A DNA stretch of 64,000 nucleotides, taken from assembly GCF_963662805.1 (NCBI RefSeq), contig NZ_OY759857.1:186001-250000 (forward strand). Reading direction: 5' to 3'. The position numbers and the translations under genes are program-made. This DNA comes from an uncultured Cohaesibacter sp. Its GTDB lineage: Bacteria; Pseudomonadota; Alphaproteobacteria; Rhizobiales; Cohaesibacteraceae. The notes below the pieces were generated by a model. That model was not told the origin of the DNA and searched no databases. It worked only from the letters and a program-made list of their open reading frames with translations. Numbering within the stretch: the first letter of the stretch is position 1; each line of letters starts with the position of its first letter. Positions 54,057 through 64,000 of the stretch are shown piece after piece.

Positions 54057-54088
54057 AAGGGTCGGGATGGTTATCCCGGCCCTTTTTT
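54057..54088 (+). terminator. Intrinsic terminator of the nqr operon
   Basis: GGGTCGGGAT and ATCCCGGCCC form a 10-bp stem (one G-T pair) around a GGTT loop, followed by TTTTTT. It lies 25 bp after the nqrF stop. Confidence 0.92.
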
Positions 54089-54312
54089 GTGTCCAAAAAT
54101 CGCGAGATTTGGCCAAATTTCAGTGATTATAATATTTGCGAATTCGCGAAAATTATACCGAACTGTTGAATTGCTTCAAGGAATGAACTAACCTTTGGTT
54201 GTAGATGTGCGGTTGAGATCGCCCGTTGCCAGATCCAGAAGGGTCCGGATTGAGTAAGAGGCAGGTCTACTTACCTCCACAGAATCTGGGAAACATTCAA
54301 GGCGGTTGTGCT

Positions 54313-55041
54313 ATGGCACCAAACCGTGAGGAGCGCCATTTGGCTTCGCAAACAGCGGTTAAGTATCTGGCTATCAAGGAACAGATCGTCGACCGGATCC
54401 GCAAAAAGCATTGGCCGCCGGGCTCGCTTTTGCCTTCGGAAATTCAACTGGCAGAAGAGTTTTGCTGCGCGCGCGCCACGGTCAACCGGGCTTTGGCACA
54501 GCTATCCGAGGATGGTATCATTGATCGCCGCCGAAAAGCCGGGAGCCGCGTCAATACGCTGCCCCAGCGAAGTGTTCGCATCGACATCATTTGTGCCCAA
54601 AGAGAGGTGGAGCGTCGCGGGGCGGACTATCGCTATCAGCAGCTCCGCCGCGCTTATGGTCCGGCGCCGGAGTGGATTCGCGAGCTTCTGAAAATACCGT
54701 CCGATGTCGAGATGCTTTATGTTCAGAGCCTGCACTTCGCCAATGACAGCCCATTCCAGTTTCAGGAAGCCTGGCTGAACGCGACAGATCATCCCGAAGT
54801 GGTCGATCTCGACTTCACCCAACGGGATCCGTTCAATTGGGTTCTGGGAGAAATGCCGTTCCTTGATACATCGCTCTTTCTGAAGGCACAGTCAGCACAC
54901 AAACATGTGGCGAAATGCCTTGAGATTGATGAGGGCGATCCTGTCCTGTTTCGCAACTATCATGGATCCTGGTCGTCAAAGACGGTCTGCTTCTTCCGCA
55001 GGATCTATCGTGACGATTATGAAATCATTTCCCACGGCTAG
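54313..55041 (+). CDS. GntR/UTRA (HutC-type) transcriptional regulator
   Basis: A 242-residue regulator with an N-terminal winged helix (about 20-85; AEEFCCARATVNRALAQLSEDGIIDRRRKAG) and a C-terminal UTRA effector domain (about 100-240). UTRA domains bind small metabolites such as urocanate or sugar phosphates. ATG 54313 is chosen because it begins just before the helix-turn-helix; the open frame extends to 54226. It is convergent with a small gene that has paired operator-like palindromes upstream, a possible target. Confidence 0.8.
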   Translation: MAPNREERHLASQTAVKYLAIKEQIVDRIRKKHWPPGSLLPSEIQLAEEFCCARATVNRALAQLSEDGIIDRRRKAGSRVNTLPQRSVRIDIICAQREVERRGADYRYQQLRRAYGPAPEWIRELLKIPSDVEMLYVQSLHFANDSPFQFQEAWLNATDHPEVVDLDFTQRDPFNWVLGEMPFLDTSLFLKAQSAHKHVAKCLEIDEGDPVLFRNYHGSWSSKTVCFFRRIYRDDYEIISHG

Positions 55042-55112
55042 GGCGCATTGATGACCAGTAGGGGCATGTTGCCCCAATGTCGTGCATGGATGCTTTCGCG
55101 AAGGAAAGCTAC

Positions 55113-55382
55113 TCAGGCGCTCAGGGCGAGAGGATTGAGCTCGGACGACCACGCGTCTTCGATGACGCGTTCGATGGCGGGCATCATTTCTTCCCAGCTG
55201 AAGGGAACGACGTGGGTGCGAACGCGATCCGCTCCGATGCTGTAAGCCAGCAATTCATTGTCAAGATTTGGGTGCGCTGCAGAATAAATCTCCTGCCGGT
55301 CACAGTTTGGAAGGGCTTCGGCTTCCATGGCTATGGCGCGGGCTGCCTTCAGGCATTCGGCCTGTCTATCGTATCCAACCAT
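55113..55382 (-). CDS. Small cytoplasmic protein of unknown function
   Basis: An 89-residue protein with AGGAG 6 nt before its ATG. It is acidic, cysteine-containing and helix-rich (ECLKAARAIAMEAEALPNC) and lacks a signal peptide or membrane span. I do not recognise a family. The upstream region contains two identical 11-bp palindromes, so the gene is probably tightly regulated, possibly by the GntR protein encoded next door. Confidence 0.55.
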   Translation of the reverse strand: MVGYDRQAECLKAARAIAMEAEALPNCDRQEIYSAAHPNLDNELLAYSIGADRVRTHVVPFSWEEMMPAIERVIEDAWSSELNPLALSA

Positions 55383-55459
55383 TGGTATCTCCTACTTACG
55401 TATGATTGGATAGCAATTTTTGCCGGGAGGGGCATCTGTAAATTCGAAGCTTGAAGTAA

Positions 55460-55506
55460 TTTTGCACTGCAAAATAAACTGTAGTTAATAACGTTGCAGT
55501 GCAAAA
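55460..55506. promoter_or_regulatory. Paired TTGCA-N-TGCAA palindromes (dual operator)
   Basis: TTTTGCACTGCAA (55460-55472) and TTGCAGTGCAAAA (55494-55506) are perfect inverted copies of each other and each is itself an 11-bp palindrome with one central base. Their centres are 34 bp apart, about three helical turns. They lie 80-125 bp upstream of the small gene that starts at 55382. Confidence 0.6.
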
Positions 55507-55598
55507 CGGATAAAAGTGACGAGTCTTGCAAGGATAGGTTTTAATGCTTGTTTAAGTGCCTTCTTAAATTGAAGAATGACTGTGATATCCTGCTGCGG

Positions 55599-56078
55599 TC
55601 ACTCACAGGGCCCGTTCAGGGTCTTGGCATAGGCGTTGACAATCGGCTCCCAGCGGCTCTTTTCATATCCCGGATACTGAAAATACATGTGATGCATCGG
55701 GCCGGTGTCACAACCCTCGACCCTGAGATAGTAGACGTCTTCACCCTTCCAGCCCGACAGCACGAACCATCCTTTTCCGCCCGCCTCGTAGGTGATGGTG
55801 GAATCCTGGGAATAGATATCGGTTTCAAAGGCGCGATAGTCGGAGAACCGATCTCCGGCGTGATTGTAAGACCCGTAGATCCGGATTTCACCGTGATAGA
55901 AATCGCTTTGATACAGTCGCCCATCGCCGTTCTCGGAACCTTGAAGGGAATAGAAGTCAGCGGGCAGGGAAGCCGACGTGCCGAAGCGATCATTGGTGTA
56001 GGTAAAGGAGTCGGCAAAAGCGGTGCCAGCAAACAATAATGGCACCAGAAGCATTGAAATCAGAAACGGTTTGAGCAT
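55599..56078 (-). CDS. Secreted protein of unknown function
   Basis: A 159-residue protein with a signal peptide (MLKPFLISMLLVPLLFAGTA, cleavage near AFA-D). The mature chain is rich in aromatic residues and beta-strand-like patterns, with two cysteines (one in VEGCDTG, one in the C-terminal NGPCE) that could pair. It is probably periplasmic. ATG 56078 has AGAGG upstream and starts the signal peptide; the open frame runs to 56114. Confidence 0.65.
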   Translation of the reverse strand: MLKPFLISMLLVPLLFAGTAFADSFTYTNDRFGTSASLPADFYSLQGSENGDGRLYQSDFYHGEIRIYGSYNHAGDRFSDYRAFETDIYSQDSTITYEAGGKGWFVLSGWKGEDVYYLRVEGCDTGPMHHMYFQYPGYEKSRWEPIVNAYAKTLNGPCE

Positions 56079-56213
56079 GGTCTTGCCTCTCATCTCATGC
56101 GTGCAGAAACGCACGTTGCATGATATGCGGCAGACGTGTTCTTTGATACTGAATTTTGACGATGTTGCCCTGTCATCCGCAGGCCATCAGTAGCAGATGG
56201 ACAAAGCGCATCC

Positions 56214-56513
56214 TTATCGCGGGGAGGCGTGCAACAGGCTGATGCCGTGCCTCACGCAACAGGCTTCTGCCGACGTGACGGGCAGTATTTTCTTCTTCTT
56301 GGCATGATCAATCTCTTCGATCGACAGCGACCCGCTTCGATCAAGGTCGATGGCCACAAACAATTGCCCGACGTTGGAAAGACCGGCATAGGCCGCCGTG
56401 AATTCATCGAAGGCGACAACGTCGTCTCCGTTTCGATCAATCGGGGGAGCGTCATCAGCAACCGCAGGGTTCACCATCAGCCACAAAACCCCGGCAACGA
56501 GTGTCTTGTTCAT
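56214..56513 (-). CDS. Secreted EF-hand calcium-binding protein
   Basis: This 99-residue protein has a signal peptide (ending AVADD near residue 20) and two EF-hand loops, DRNGDDVVAFDEF and DLDRSGSLSIEEI, each with acidic residues at positions 1, 3, 5 and 12. The tail contains CC and two histidines. It likely binds calcium in the periplasm. The neighbouring gene also encodes a small secreted protein. Confidence 0.7.
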   Translation of the reverse strand: MNKTLVAGVLWLMVNPAVADDAPPIDRNGDDVVAFDEFTAAYAGLSNVGQLFVAIDLDRSGSLSIEEIDHAKKKKILPVTSAEACCVRHGISLLHASPR

Positions 56514-56700
56514 CTTGCTACTCCATCTGGTTCAAAGTCAAAAACCGCTTTTGAATGCCCGGAATGGATGATGACCGCGAAGATGGGCGAAATTGAATGG
56601 AAAATCGGGCAATGATGAGGCCGAAATATGATGTGGCTTTTGCGTAACACTCGGAAGGCGGTAGAAATCAGCGCAAACGCGCCCCATGGATCGGCACTCC

Positions 56701-56945
56701 GGCAGATTCACGGTGGGCCCGCCACAAGATAGGCCGCCGGTTCTTGGACCGGCGCAAAGCCTATTGACAAGCAAAGAAGCGAGGAGGGCTTGATGCGATC
56801 ATCAACACTCGGGCAAGTTCACAGCGAGCCCGCCACAAGATAGGCCGCCGGTTCTTGGACCGGCGCAAAGCCTATCGACAAGCAAAGAAGCGAGGCGGGC
56901 TTGATGCGATCATCAACACTCGGGCAAGTTTACAGCGAGGCCGCC
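56701..56945. repeat. 111-bp tandem repeat containing copies of the sdaA 3' end
   Basis: Two full 111-bp units (56701-56811 and 56812-56922) lie head to tail directly beyond sdaA; the sdaA coding end (56923-56945) is the start of a third. Each unit begins with a copy of the codons for the terminal AVNLPEC and contains a 36-bp structured inverted repeat (56729-56764 and 56840-56875): ATAGGC/GCCTAT outside and GCCGGT/ACCGGC inside. The unit farthest from sdaA has diverged most at its end. Confidence 0.85.
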
Positions 56946-58328
56946 GAGCGACGTTTCCTTGTATTTCTCGCCCATGTCCTGCCCGGTCTCCCACATGGTC
57001 CGGATGCAATTGTCGAGCGGCATGAAATGGGTGCCGTCGCCATGCAGTGACAGGGAGGCTGCGGACACCGCCTTGATGGCTCCAAGGCCGTTGCGCTCAA
57101 TGCAGGGCACCTGCACGAGACCCTTCACAGGATCGCAGGTCATGCCCAGATGATGCTCAAGGGCGATCTCGGCGGCATTCTCGATCTGCTCGTTGCTGCC
57201 CCCGAGAGCAGCGCAGAGCCCGCTTGCTGCCATGGCGGCGGCCGAGCCAACCTCTGCCTGACACCCCGCCTCAGCCCCGGAAATGGAGGCATTGTGTTTG
57301 ATCAGCCCGCCGATGGCAGCAGCAGTGAATAGAAAGGTCCGGATGCCTTCATCCGACGAGCCGGGACAGTGGTCGCGATAGTAGCGCAAGACGGACGGTA
57401 CGACACCGGCGGCCCCATTGGTCGGCGCTGTCACCACGCGCCCGCCTGCAGCATTCTCCTCATTCACAGCCATGGCATAGAGGCTCAGCCAGTCGTTGAC
57501 CTGATGCGGCATGGGCTGGTTGTTGCCCCGGTCGGCGATGAGGCGTTCGCGGATGGCTTTGGCACGACGCTTGACGCGCAGCCCACCGGGCAATTCGCCA
57601 TCTTTCTCAAGGCCCCGGTCGATCACGTCGCGCATCGTGCGCCAGATACGATCAACACCGTCGAGAAGCGCCTCACGGCTGAGATCGACTTCCTCGTTCG
57701 CCTGTTTCATCTCAGCAATGCTGAGCCCTGAGCGCTTCCCCATGGCCAGCATGTCCGCAGCCGTGCCAAAGGGGTAGGGGTGGCCAGCCGCTTGCTGCTC
57801 GCTTTTCAGATCCTTCGGGTCGTGGCTGATCTTCTCGTCAAGCTCGCTCGCCGTCACGATGAAGCCGCCGCCGATCGAATAATAGGTCGCCGTAGCGAGC
57901 TGGCGATTCCCGTCCCCATAGGCAAAGAGCTTCATGCCATTGGCGTGGCCGGGCAGGGGCGGGCCATAGTCGAAAACGAGATCCTCGACCGGGTTGAAGC
58001 GCAAGGGTGCAAAGCCATCAAGCTCGATCACCTTGTCCTCATGCACCCGCGCCTCCAGCCTCTCCGCCTCGTCAGGGTTGAGCTGGTCTGGCCGAATGCC
58101 GAGAAGGCCAAGGATCACCGCCCGGTCGCTGGCATGTCCCCTGCCGGTGAAGGCGAGGGAGCCATGAAGCGAACAGCTGACGCGCGTCACATCCCCCGCG
58201 CTGACACCCATGAAGCGTCCGGCCCGGAGGTCATCCATGAACCGAACCGCAGCATTCATCGGCCCCATCGTATGGGAAGACGAGGGGCCGACCCCGATCT
58301 TAAAAATGTCAAAAATGGACAGGAACAT
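56913..58328 (-). CDS. sdaA: L-serine ammonia-lyase (single chain)
   Basis: A 471-residue iron-sulfur enzyme that deaminates serine to pyruvate. The N-terminal beta domain (FKIGVGPSSSHTMGPMNAA) and the C-terminal alpha domain are fused, as in SdaA. Cysteines in GAEAGCQAEVG, LGMTCDPVKGLVQVPC bind the 4Fe-4S cluster. It lies 30 bp behind gcvP, so glycine breakdown and serine breakdown are co-expressed. The C-terminal codons are part of a tandem repeat that continues downstream. Confidence 0.92.
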   Translation of the reverse strand: MFLSIFDIFKIGVGPSSSHTMGPMNAAVRFMDDLRAGRFMGVSAGDVTRVSCSLHGSLAFTGRGHASDRAVILGLLGIRPDQLNPDEAERLEARVHEDKVIELDGFAPLRFNPVEDLVFDYGPPLPGHANGMKLFAYGDGNRQLATATYYSIGGGFIVTASELDEKISHDPKDLKSEQQAAGHPYPFGTAADMLAMGKRSGLSIAEMKQANEEVDLSREALLDGVDRIWRTMRDVIDRGLEKDGELPGGLRVKRRAKAIRERLIADRGNNQPMPHQVNDWLSLYAMAVNEENAAGGRVVTAPTNGAAGVVPSVLRYYRDHCPGSSDEGIRTFLFTAAAIGGLIKHNASISGAEAGCQAEVGSAAAMAASGLCAALGGSNEQIENAAEIALEHHLGMTCDPVKGLVQVPCIERNGLGAIKAVSAASLSLHGDGTHFMPLDNCIRTMWETGQDMGEKYKETSLGGLAVNLPEC

Positions 58329-58358
58329 GGGTCGGCCTCTTTGTCGCTTGGCTGCAAA

Positions 58359-61229
<2,871 letters not shown>

Positions 61230-61356
61230 TGCTATGTCCCTGATGTTATGCGGTCTCGCCAGCCGGAATGCATTGGCTGTCTCATGGACTGGCTAAGGGG
61301 TTCTGCCAGTCTGAGCGGCGAGCGATTGTGTTGCAAGTGCGGTTTTGTTTCTTATA

Positions 61357-61370
61357 AGGGAAATTTCCCT
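61357..61370. promoter_or_regulatory. 14-bp perfect palindrome between gcvP and the XRE-cupin gene
   Basis: AGGGAAATTTCCCT is fully self-complementary and overlaps an adjacent CTTATAAG (61351-61358). The position, midway between divergent starts, fits an operator for the XRE-cupin protein controlling itself and gcvP-sdaA. Confidence 0.55.
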
Positions 61371-61466
61371 CTTCGGCAATAATGTGTTATATGAGATACA
61401 AGTCCGAAAGGTGAAAAGAACCAAAGCTTCGGTGAATAACACCAAGCGCCGAGGGAGAAACGCCCG

Positions 61467-62144
61467 ATGAGCGAGACCATGGTGCCAGAAGATGGCGACA
61501 CGCAGCGAATCGACGACGCGATCAGCGTCACGGAGTCCGTTGGCCTGACCACCGGTCCGTCCGGATCGCTCTCGCAGGATGCTCCCGGCCTTGAAGAAAT
61601 TGGCCAAATGGTGCGCGAAGCACGCAAGAAGAAGGGCTGGACCCTTGAGGAAACCAGCCAGCAGGCCGGGATCGGCCGCTCGACCCTGTCAAAAATCGAA
61701 AATGGCCAGACCCGCCCCGGCTTTGACATCGTGCGCCGCTTGACGCAAGCGCTGGAGCTTGAAACCCCGAACCTCTTCCTGCAATCCGGCAAGAGCGACC
61801 TTTCCGGCCGTCGCGATCTGACCCGCAAGGGAGAGGGCGAGCAGAAGATCACCGCGACCTATTCGCACGAATTGCTCTGCAACGAGCTTATCAGCAAATC
61901 CATGGTGCCCTATGTCAGTACCATCAAGGCACGGGATATTTCCGACTTTGGCGACTGGATCCGCCATCGCGGCGAGGAGTTCATGTATGTGCTCTCAGGA
62001 GAACTGGTCCTGCATACCGAGCATTACCGCCCGGTGGCCATGAAGACCGGCGACAGCATTTACTATGACAGCTCCATGGGGCATTGCTGTGTCACAACCA
62101 GCAAGGAAGACGCCGTCGTCCTCTGGGTCAGTCTCGAACGCTAG
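61467..62144 (+). CDS. XRE-family regulator with C-terminal cupin
   Basis: A 225-residue regulator with an N-terminal HTH_3 domain (about 45-100; LEETSQQAGIGRSTLSKIENGQTRPGF) and a C-terminal cupin (about 150-222; RGEEFMYVLSGELVLHTEHYRPV and GDSIYYDSSMGHCC) that probably binds a small metabolite. Related regulators control amino-acid metabolism. Divergence from gcvP-sdaA suggests it senses glycine, serine or a product. About 45 N-terminal residues are low-complexity and may start later. The acetyltransferase follows closely. Confidence 0.85.
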   Translation: MSETMVPEDGDTQRIDDAISVTESVGLTTGPSGSLSQDAPGLEEIGQMVREARKKKGWTLEETSQQAGIGRSTLSKIENGQTRPGFDIVRRLTQALELETPNLFLQSGKSDLSGRRDLTRKGEGEQKITATYSHELLCNELISKSMVPYVSTIKARDISDFGDWIRHRGEEFMYVLSGELVLHTEHYRPVAMKTGDSIYYDSSMGHCCVTTSKEDAVVLWVSLER

Positions 62145-62155
62145 GAGCCGATCGC

Positions 62156-62650
62156 ATGAATATCCGGGATGCCGAGGCAAGGGACGCTGAAGCCATTGCA
62201 GCGATCTACAATCACGCCGTTGAACATACCACGGCCATCTGGAATGACGTCACCGTGAGCGTCGACAATCGCATCAAGTGGATTACCGACCGGCAGGAGG
62301 CAGGCTTTCCGGTGCTTGTCGCTGAAGGCGATGAGGGGCAGGTGATCGGCTATGCCAGCTACGGCCCATGGCGGGCCTTTGACGGTTATCGCCACACGGC
62401 GGAACATTCGGTCTATGTTCGTGAGACCGCCCATGGTTACGGCATCGGGCGCAAACTGATGAAGGCCCTGATCGCGGAGGCCAAAACCCGCGGCATTCAC
62501 GTGCTGGTGGCGGGGATCGAGGCAGAAAATACCGCCTCGATCCTGCTCCATGAAAAGATGGGGTTTGTTGATGCGGGCACACTCCATGAGGTCGGAACCA
62601 AGTTCGGGCGCTGGCTCGACCTCACTTTCATGGAATTGCGCATCGACTGA
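62156..62650 (+). CDS. Phosphinothricin-type GNAT N-acetyltransferase
   Basis: This 164-residue GNAT enzyme matches the Pat/MddA group that acetylates methionine sulfoximine-like or phosphinothricin-like amino acids. YNHAVEHTTAIWNDVTVS near residue 15 and EHSVYVRETAHGYGIGRKLMKALIAEA near residue 82 (acetyl-CoA loop) are characteristic, as is the ENTASILLHEKMGF near residue 122. ATG 62156 follows TAGGAG and lies 11 bp behind the XRE-cupin stop, so they are co-transcribed. Confidence 0.85.
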   Translation: MNIRDAEARDAEAIAAIYNHAVEHTTAIWNDVTVSVDNRIKWITDRQEAGFPVLVAEGDEGQVIGYASYGPWRAFDGYRHTAEHSVYVRETAHGYGIGRKLMKALIAEAKTRGIHVLVAGIEAENTASILLHEKMGFVDAGTLHEVGTKFGRWLDLTFMELRID

Positions 62651-62667
62651 TCCGCATCTTGGTCCCT

Positions 62668-63561
62668 TCACTGTGCAACCCGCTTGAGGATCACATCAGC
62701 CACTCTGGCAATGGTGGCATTGCGCTGCTTCAGGTCCATCTGCGTGTCACGAAGATAGATCGCGAGGAACAGCGGCTCCTTTTGCGGCGGAGTGACCATG
62801 GCGACGATGCCGCGTGACCCATGTCCTCCAGCCCCGGTCTTGTCGGCAATCTTCCATCCCTTTGGCAGAACCTTGCGCACAAGGTCGTTGGCTACCTTGT
62901 CATTGATCATCCATGTTTCGAGCACTTCACGCGACCGGGGCGACAGCATGTTGCCGTGCAAGAGTGCCTGAAGGCTGGTGATTGCTGCATTCGGTGTCGT
63001 CGTGTCGCGCGGATCGCCGGGGACAGCTTCATTGAGCTCCGGTTCGCGCCGGTCAAGCCGGGTTGTCTCATCCCCGATGGACGTCATGAAATCCGTGAAG
63101 CCGGACGGGCCACCAATCGTGTCGAGAATGGCATTGGCGGCGGTGTTGTCGCTCATGGTCAGTGCCGCTTCGCACAGCTCCCTTAAGGTCATTGAACTGC
63201 CGACCCGTTTTTCGGTGATTGGTGACCAGTGGATCAGCGTGCCGTCCTTGATCGCAAATGGCGTGCCCAGATCAGAAACGCCGTCGTCGACCTGCGACAG
63301 CAAGGCGGCACAGGCAAAGGCCTTGAAGCTGCTGTTCATGGGAAATCGCTCGTCGCCCCGATAGCTCCAATTGAAGTCACCTTGCGTGTCATTCAGGGCG
63401 ACGCCAATCGTTCCCGCCTTCATGTCGGCCTCGATGGAGCGGATCGCCGTCTCAAGCCCGTCGGTGGATTGGGCTGCCGCCGCATGAGGCACAAGGGCCA
63501 CCCCGCAGGCGACCATCCAGCCGGCTAGAAAAAGGCGCGGGGATAGGCTCAGAGAAATCAT
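62668..63561 (-). CDS. Class A beta-lactamase
   Basis: A 297-residue periplasmic serine beta-lactamase with signal peptide (about 1-30). Catalytic motifs are complete: S77-S-F-K80 (Ambler 70-73), SDN 137-139 (130-132), E173-P-E-L-N177 (166-170) and KTG 241-243 (234-236). C84 and C130 match Ambler 77 and 123, the TEM-type disulfide pair. The divergent ampR-type gene suggests inducible expression by cell-wall fragments. Spectrum cannot be read from sequence. Confidence 0.92.
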   Translation of the reverse strand: MISLSLSPRLFLAGWMVACGVALVPHAAAAQSTDGLETAIRSIEADMKAGTIGVALNDTQGDFNWSYRGDERFPMNSSFKAFACAALLSQVDDGVSDLGTPFAIKDGTLIHWSPITEKRVGSSMTLRELCEAALTMSDNTAANAILDTIGGPSGFTDFMTSIGDETTRLDRREPELNEAVPGDPRDTTTPNAAITSLQALLHGNMLSPRSREVLETWMINDKVANDLVRKVLPKGWKIADKTGAGGHGSRGIVAMVTPPQKEPLFLAIYLRDTQMDLKQRNATIARVADVILKRVAQ

Positions 63562-63686
63562 CTGTTTCCTCCGTTGATAAGAAGATTTAACTAAGGGAAA
63601 GACCTGTTGTCACACAAGGCCAGCTTATGACAAAACAGGTAGCAGCCGCTTGGATGCCGCGCAAATGATATGATTTCAGGCTCACT

Positions 63687-63701
63687 ATTAGAAAAACTAA
63701 T
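63687..63701. promoter_or_regulatory. ATTAG-N5-CTAAT palindrome in the bla-ampR intergenic region
   Basis: A perfect 15-bp inverted repeat with 5-bp arms lies directly before the ampR-type start. The T-N11-A pattern inside (TTAG...CTAA) fits a LysR/AmpR binding site controlling both divergent genes. Confidence 0.6.
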
Positions 63702-63704
63702 GCC

Positions 63705-64000
63705 ATGGACAGACCTCAGCTTCCCCTTAACGCCTTGCGTGCCTTCGAGGTTGCCGCCCGGCAGGGCAGCTTCACCCGTGCCGCCATTGAGTTGTGCGTC
63801 ACGCAAGCGGCCATCAGCCATCAGATCAAGATGCTCGAGGAGCGCCTCGGTGTCTCGCTCTTCATTCGCACCTCAAGGGGGCTGCAACTGACCGACGAGG
63901 GTAAGTCCCTGTTGCCGGTGCTTGAAGACGCCTTCGATGCCATCAGCGCGGCCCTCGATCGCTTTGACGATCCCGGCTATGTTGAGGTGCTCAATGTCGG
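63705..64000 (+). CDS. ampR: AmpR-type LysR regulator (partial)
   Basis: The first 98 codons of a LysR regulator run off the window edge. The N-terminus PLNALRAFEVAARQGSFTRAAIELCVTQAAISHQ-type helix-turn-helix is the AmpR/GcvA subgroup. It is divergent from the class A beta-lactamase gene with an operator-like palindrome between them, the standard arrangement for inducible beta-lactamase control. Confidence 0.85.
   Translation, partial: MDRPQLPLNALRAFEVAARQGSFTRAAIELCVTQAAISHQIKMLEERLGVSLFIRTSRGLQLTDEGKSLLPVLEDAFDAISAALDRFDDPGYVEVLNV

Noticed and set aside
56538..56774. 78-codon minus-strand open frame across the 111-bp repeat
   Set aside because: Its translation is made of the repeated sdaA tail and structured spacer; it has no ribosome site and is best explained by the duplication.
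61230..61466. Glycine riboswitch upstream of gcvP
   Set aside because: Neither strand shows the conserved glycine aptamer core or tandem arrangement; the region instead holds an operator-like palindrome.

Overview
The window is chromosomal DNA of a high-GC alphaproteobacterium, probably a marine or sediment Hyphomicrobiales-type organism. This is inferred from the gene content: a Na+-translocating NADH dehydrogenase, a TRAP transporter, tetrathionate respiration, a 3-dehydroshikimate dehydratase fused to an HPPD-like domain, and a single-chain glycine dehydrogenase. The genus cannot be fixed from sequence alone. I saw no rRNA, tRNA, CRISPR array, prophage or insertion sequence.

Layout. (1) 1-8.2 kb: the 3' end of a thiamine-diphosphate enzyme gene, a quiC-like gene behind a TetR-type operator, two unrecognised secreted proteins, a PiT phosphate transporter, and a polar amino-acid ABC importer (binding protein, permease, ATPase in overlapping genes). 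(2) 8.3-21.9 kb: a divergent catabolic island. The minus-strand unit is an IclR regulator, a hotdog thioesterase and a class III CoA-transferase. The plus-strand unit is acyl-CoA ligase, a FAS1-like/MaoC dehydratase (interrupted by a frameshift), TRAP transporter QPM genes, methylcrotonyl-CoA carboxylase beta and alpha, HMG-CoA lyase and methylglutaconyl-CoA hydratase. It reads as an import-and-degrade pathway for a C5 branched acid that enters at or near 3-methylcrotonyl-CoA. (3) 21.9-30.6 kb: a minus-strand tetrathionate respiration block ttrS-ttrR-ttrB-ttrC-ttrA followed by moaA, which makes the molybdenum cofactor precursor TtrA needs.

(4) 30.8-46.5 kb: mixed genes. These are a flavin-binding small oxidoreductase, a PAS-GGDEF-EAL protein, GNAT plus LysR facing a WrbA-like flavoprotein, a DUF1499 protein, an MBL hydrolase, a PAS protein followed in the same frame by a soluble chemoreceptor, phosphoglucomutase, a DMT exporter, a secreted hydrolase, a MATE exporter and a LysE exporter. 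(5) 46.5-54.1 kb: the Na+-NQR locus. nqrM and apbE, needed for iron-site and flavin maturation, are transcribed away from nqrABCDEF, which ends in a clear terminator. The sodium gradient made here could energise the TRAP transporter of region 2.

(6) 54.3-64 kb: a GntR/UTRA regulator, a small gene behind a pair of identical palindromic operator-like sites, two small secreted proteins (one with EF-hands), a 111-bp tandem repeat carrying copies of the sdaA 3' end, sdaA and gcvP (serine/glycine catabolism) facing an XRE-cupin regulator, a phosphinothricin-type acetyltransferase, and a class A beta-lactamase gene divergent from an ampR-type regulator cut by the window edge. The most unusual items are the 111-bp repeat, the paired TTGCA-N-TGCAA sites, the frameshifted dehydratase inside an otherwise intact pathway, the stop codon separating the PAS and chemoreceptor halves, and the non-canonical makeup of the C5-acid cluster.
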